A DNA stretch of 9,117 nucleotides from Victivallales bacterium (GTDB lineage Bacteria; Verrucomicrobiota; Lentisphaeria; Oligosphaerales; Oligosphaeraceae), in NCBI GenBank assembly GCA_017543165.1, contig JAFYGL010000191.1:1-9117 (forward strand), read 5' to 3'. A program made the translations under genes and the position numbers. Below are positions 7,264 through 9,117 of this stretch, one piece after another. The notes under the pieces are model-generated. The model made no database searches, was not told where the DNA came from, and worked only from the letters and a program-made list of their open reading frames with translations. The number at the start of each line of letters is the position of its first letter. The stretch's first letter is position 1.

Positions 7264-9117
7264 TCACGGTTTAGCCAAAATCATGGCATAGTCGTGAAGC
7301 AATTCAAGCGGGAATGCTATTGTGGAATATCCTGTTTCTGGCTGGTATTCCACATTCAGGGCCGGGCCTTCGCCATTGACAAAAATGACCTTTGCCGAGG
7401 AAAGCCTTCTCCTTGCCATTAAGCGAGCCATCCCCTTATGCGCTGGCCAGGGCATCTGGTCATCCTTTCGCACCAGTGTCCCTGCTGGCAAGTCTATTGT
7501 ACCCGCAAAGTTTGCCATGTGGATTACAAGACCCTCGCCTGCACGCTCCGCCGCATGTGTCAGTACCAGTTCTGGCAACCCTTCCGTCTTGAAACTGGGA
7601 TTGTCATTGAACTGCCCAAGCAATCTTACAAGTTGTGCAAATGCAGGCTTCAATTCCAGATAGCGCCCCTTGTACTCCGCAGTCTGCCCTTCCTTGGGGG
7701 AATTGCCCAGAATGACGGCATCGTATGTGTAGGCTGGCTCCTCCGCAGAGAACAGCCAGTATTTGTCCGCCAGTATCTTGCGCCACTTTTCAGGGTCGCC
7801 TGGACGCCCGTAGAGTTCCCCAACAGCCACCAGTTTGCCCTTGCCCAATGGGTATTCCCTGAATCCTTGCTCTGGAATGTCCTTCTGATTCCACCCCCAA
7901 AGCTGCCTGTATTCCTCCTCTGTGCGGAATGTGCCGTCAGGCCGTTCATCGCCGCATATTCCAGCAATTATGACTGTCTTTCCCAACGCCGCGGCATTGC
8001 GCAGTTTCTTCACCTCCACATCCGCCATCATCCTCACGTCAATGAGCATGAGCACAGGGCATTCTTCTGGAATTTCCTGCGAATCGGCGTCAATTAGACG
8101 GAAAGGAATATTTGAAACCACCAGGCATTGCAACCAGGAAAGGAAGCGCCCTGCCTCATAGCCTATGCCATAGTCCTTGGAATCCTTGCTATAATAGACG
8201 CCTATGTCCTGCATGGGCCTGGTGTGGAAGCACCATTGGGCATAGCGCTTCTCAAAATTCCTGAGCAGGGTTTCATCGGGGCCAGCCTCTCCTATAACAG
8301 TGTTGGTATAAAGGCTGCCAGTGAGCCTTGCCATTGAAAAAGATACCATCAGATTGGACAGGGTCTTGTGGTATGTGCATAGCATAGGCGGAATGTTCCG
8401 CTCGTTTGCCTGCATCACCCTCTGACTGTGCTCCATCAGCCAGGCTGGCCAAGCATAGCGCGGTATGCTTCCATTGCAGCATTCAATGAAGAACCAGTCC
8501 AATGCAGGCAGGTTTTCCAGGGAAATGCTTGTCCAGTCTCTTGCAAGCATCGCCGCGCTGTAGTTGGGACGCAGCATTTTCAGTCCCAGTTTTTCATAGT
8601 GCTCCTTGACAAGCACGTGGAATTCGTGTGTTGATTCCGCCCTGAACCTTAGCTGTTCCACTGCGCCTGGAGCGTCAAGTCGCTTGAAGAATTTGCCCCA
8701 TTGTCCTGGACCAGGCAGTTCAAAGCCGTATTTCTCGGCGAATTTTTTACGGCAGGAAGGGCAGTTGCAGGATTGACCCCAATACTGCACATCGTCTGTC
8801 ATGATGCCATCAACGCCTGTAGCATAGACGCTTTCCAGATATTGCAGATATTCCCGCCTGTAGTCTGGATTGTTGTAGCAGTGGGCGAAGCCATTGTAGG
8901 GCGTGATGATAGGTTCGCCCTCACCGTCTCTCTGAACCCTTGGCATAAGGTAGAAATTCGGATCGAGCAAATAGTCGAAAAGCCCCTCGTAGTTCTTTGG
9001 GTCCATTTTCCACGCCCTGAGGTTGTAGTAGGCCGCCTCCCTTCTCTTGGGCGTGTCTGGATGCCAGACCAGGCAGCTGGAATGATGGTCGATGACCTTG
9101 ATTCCTCGCTTATGGGC
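7264..9117 (-). CDS. GH42-like glycoside hydrolase (TIM barrel + trimerisation-like domain), 5' end beyond the window
   Basis: The frame stays open from the TGA at 7264-7266 through the right edge, giving at least 617 residues. The internal ATG at 9006 is not the start: the 37 codons before it read as a normal barrel segment (AHKRGIKVIDHHSS). Numbering from the window edge, a TIM barrel fills roughly 1-300. It has a cysteine set matching the GH42 zinc site: C80 in AHCYNNPDY, and C117, C119, C122 in SCNCPSC. The GH42 acid/base Asn-Glu, expected just before the CxCxxC, appears replaced by TDD (107-109); E212 in FFIEC is a candidate nucleophile. Residues about 305-440 resemble the class-I amidotransferase-like trimerisation domain of GH42, and a beta-rich C-terminus follows. 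It could be an atypical beta-galactosidase-like enzyme or a relative with another specificity. It is convergent with the upstream cluster, so separately transcribed. Any signal peptide would lie outside the window. Confidence 0.82.
   Translation of the reverse strand, partial: AHKRGIKVIDHHSSCLVWHPDTPKRREAAYYNLRAWKMDPKNYEGLFDYLLDPNFYLMPRVQRDGEGEPIITPYNGFAHCYNNPDYRREYLQYLESVYATGVDGIMTDDVQYWGQSCNCPSCRKKFAEKYGFELPGPGQWGKFFKRLDAPGAVEQLRFRAESTHEFHVLVKEHYEKLGLKMLRPNYSAAMLARDWTSISLENLPALDWFFIECCNGSIPRYAWPAWLMEHSQRVMQANERNIPPMLCTYHKTLSNLMVSFSMARLTGSLYTNTVIGEAGPDETLLRNFEKRYAQWCFHTRPMQDIGVYYSKDSKDYGIGYEAGRFLSWLQCLVVSNIPFRLIDADSQEIPEECPVLMLIDVRMMADVEVKKLRNAAALGKTVIIAGICGDERPDGTFRTEEEYRQLWGWNQKDIPEQGFREYPLGKGKLVAVGELYGRPGDPEKWRKILADKYWLFSAEEPAYTYDAVILGNSPKEGQTAEYKGRYLELKPAFAQLVRLLGQFNDNPSFKTEGLPELVLTHAAERAGEGLVIHMANFAGTIDLPAGTLVRKDDQMPWPAHKGMARLMARRRLSSAKVIFVNGEGPALNVEYQPETGYSTIAFPLELLHDYAMILAKP

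Noticed and set aside
7183..7422. 79-codon GTG-start frame beginning in the GH130 remnant
   Set aside because: Its first residues are just the GH130 stub and the rest is antisense to the GH42-like gene; there is no evidence for a real new gene.
7438..8097. 219-codon plus-strand open frame antisense to the GH42-like gene
   Set aside because: It lies wholly within the GH42-like coding region, has no convincing ribosome binding site, and its product looks like a shadow of the real gene.
7264..9006. Start of the GH42-like gene at the ATG at 9006
   Set aside because: The same frame continues without a stop to the window edge and encodes plausible barrel sequence, and an N-terminus at 9006 would remove the first barrel strands.

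Overview
The window looks like a carbohydrate-degradation locus from a Gram-negative, glycosidase-rich bacterium. My best guess is the Planctomycetota-Verrucomicrobiota-Lentisphaerota group, with Victivallales-like Lentisphaerota favoured. That rests on large secreted multidomain DUF4091-type proteins, a GH42-like enzyme, moderately GC-rich coding DNA and AT-rich intergenic repeats built on a CACAGATT/AATCTGTG word. The sequence contains no phylogenetic marker, so the placement is inference only.

Layout: (1) At the left edge is a short heptanucleotide tandem repeat and a ribosome binding site. (2) A plus-strand pair follows: a ~980-residue secreted glycoside-hydrolase-like protein (51-2993), overlapping by the four bases ATGA a cytoplasmic GH130 mannoside phosphorylase/hydrolase (2990-3994). 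(3) A 159-bp intergenic gap holds an unused ribosome-binding-like sequence and a long imperfect inverted repeat, each arm made of three 10-bp units and ending in a perfect DnaA-box 9-mer. (4) A second ~986-residue secreted protein (4154-7114) is a diverged paralogue of the first. (5) A 149-bp gap carries the broken 3' end of a second GH130 gene. (6) A convergent minus-strand gene (7264 to beyond 9117) encodes a GH42-like protein truncated by the window edge.

The order 'paralogue A - GH130 - paralogue B - GH130 remnant' suggests an ancestral two-gene cassette that was duplicated in tandem, with the second GH130 later lost except for about 40 codons. A 75-bp core of that remnant is 72/75 identical to the intact gene while its flanks are much more diverged, which points to later gene conversion or a separate recent recombination.

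Working model (inference): the two exported proteins bind and trim a glycan outside the cytoplasm, and GH130 processes the resulting beta-mannoside inside the cell. The GH42-like enzyme may act on a neighbouring linkage. No transporter, regulator or sugar kinase is visible, so the locus presumably continues beyond the window. No tRNA, rRNA, CRISPR array or insertion sequence was found.
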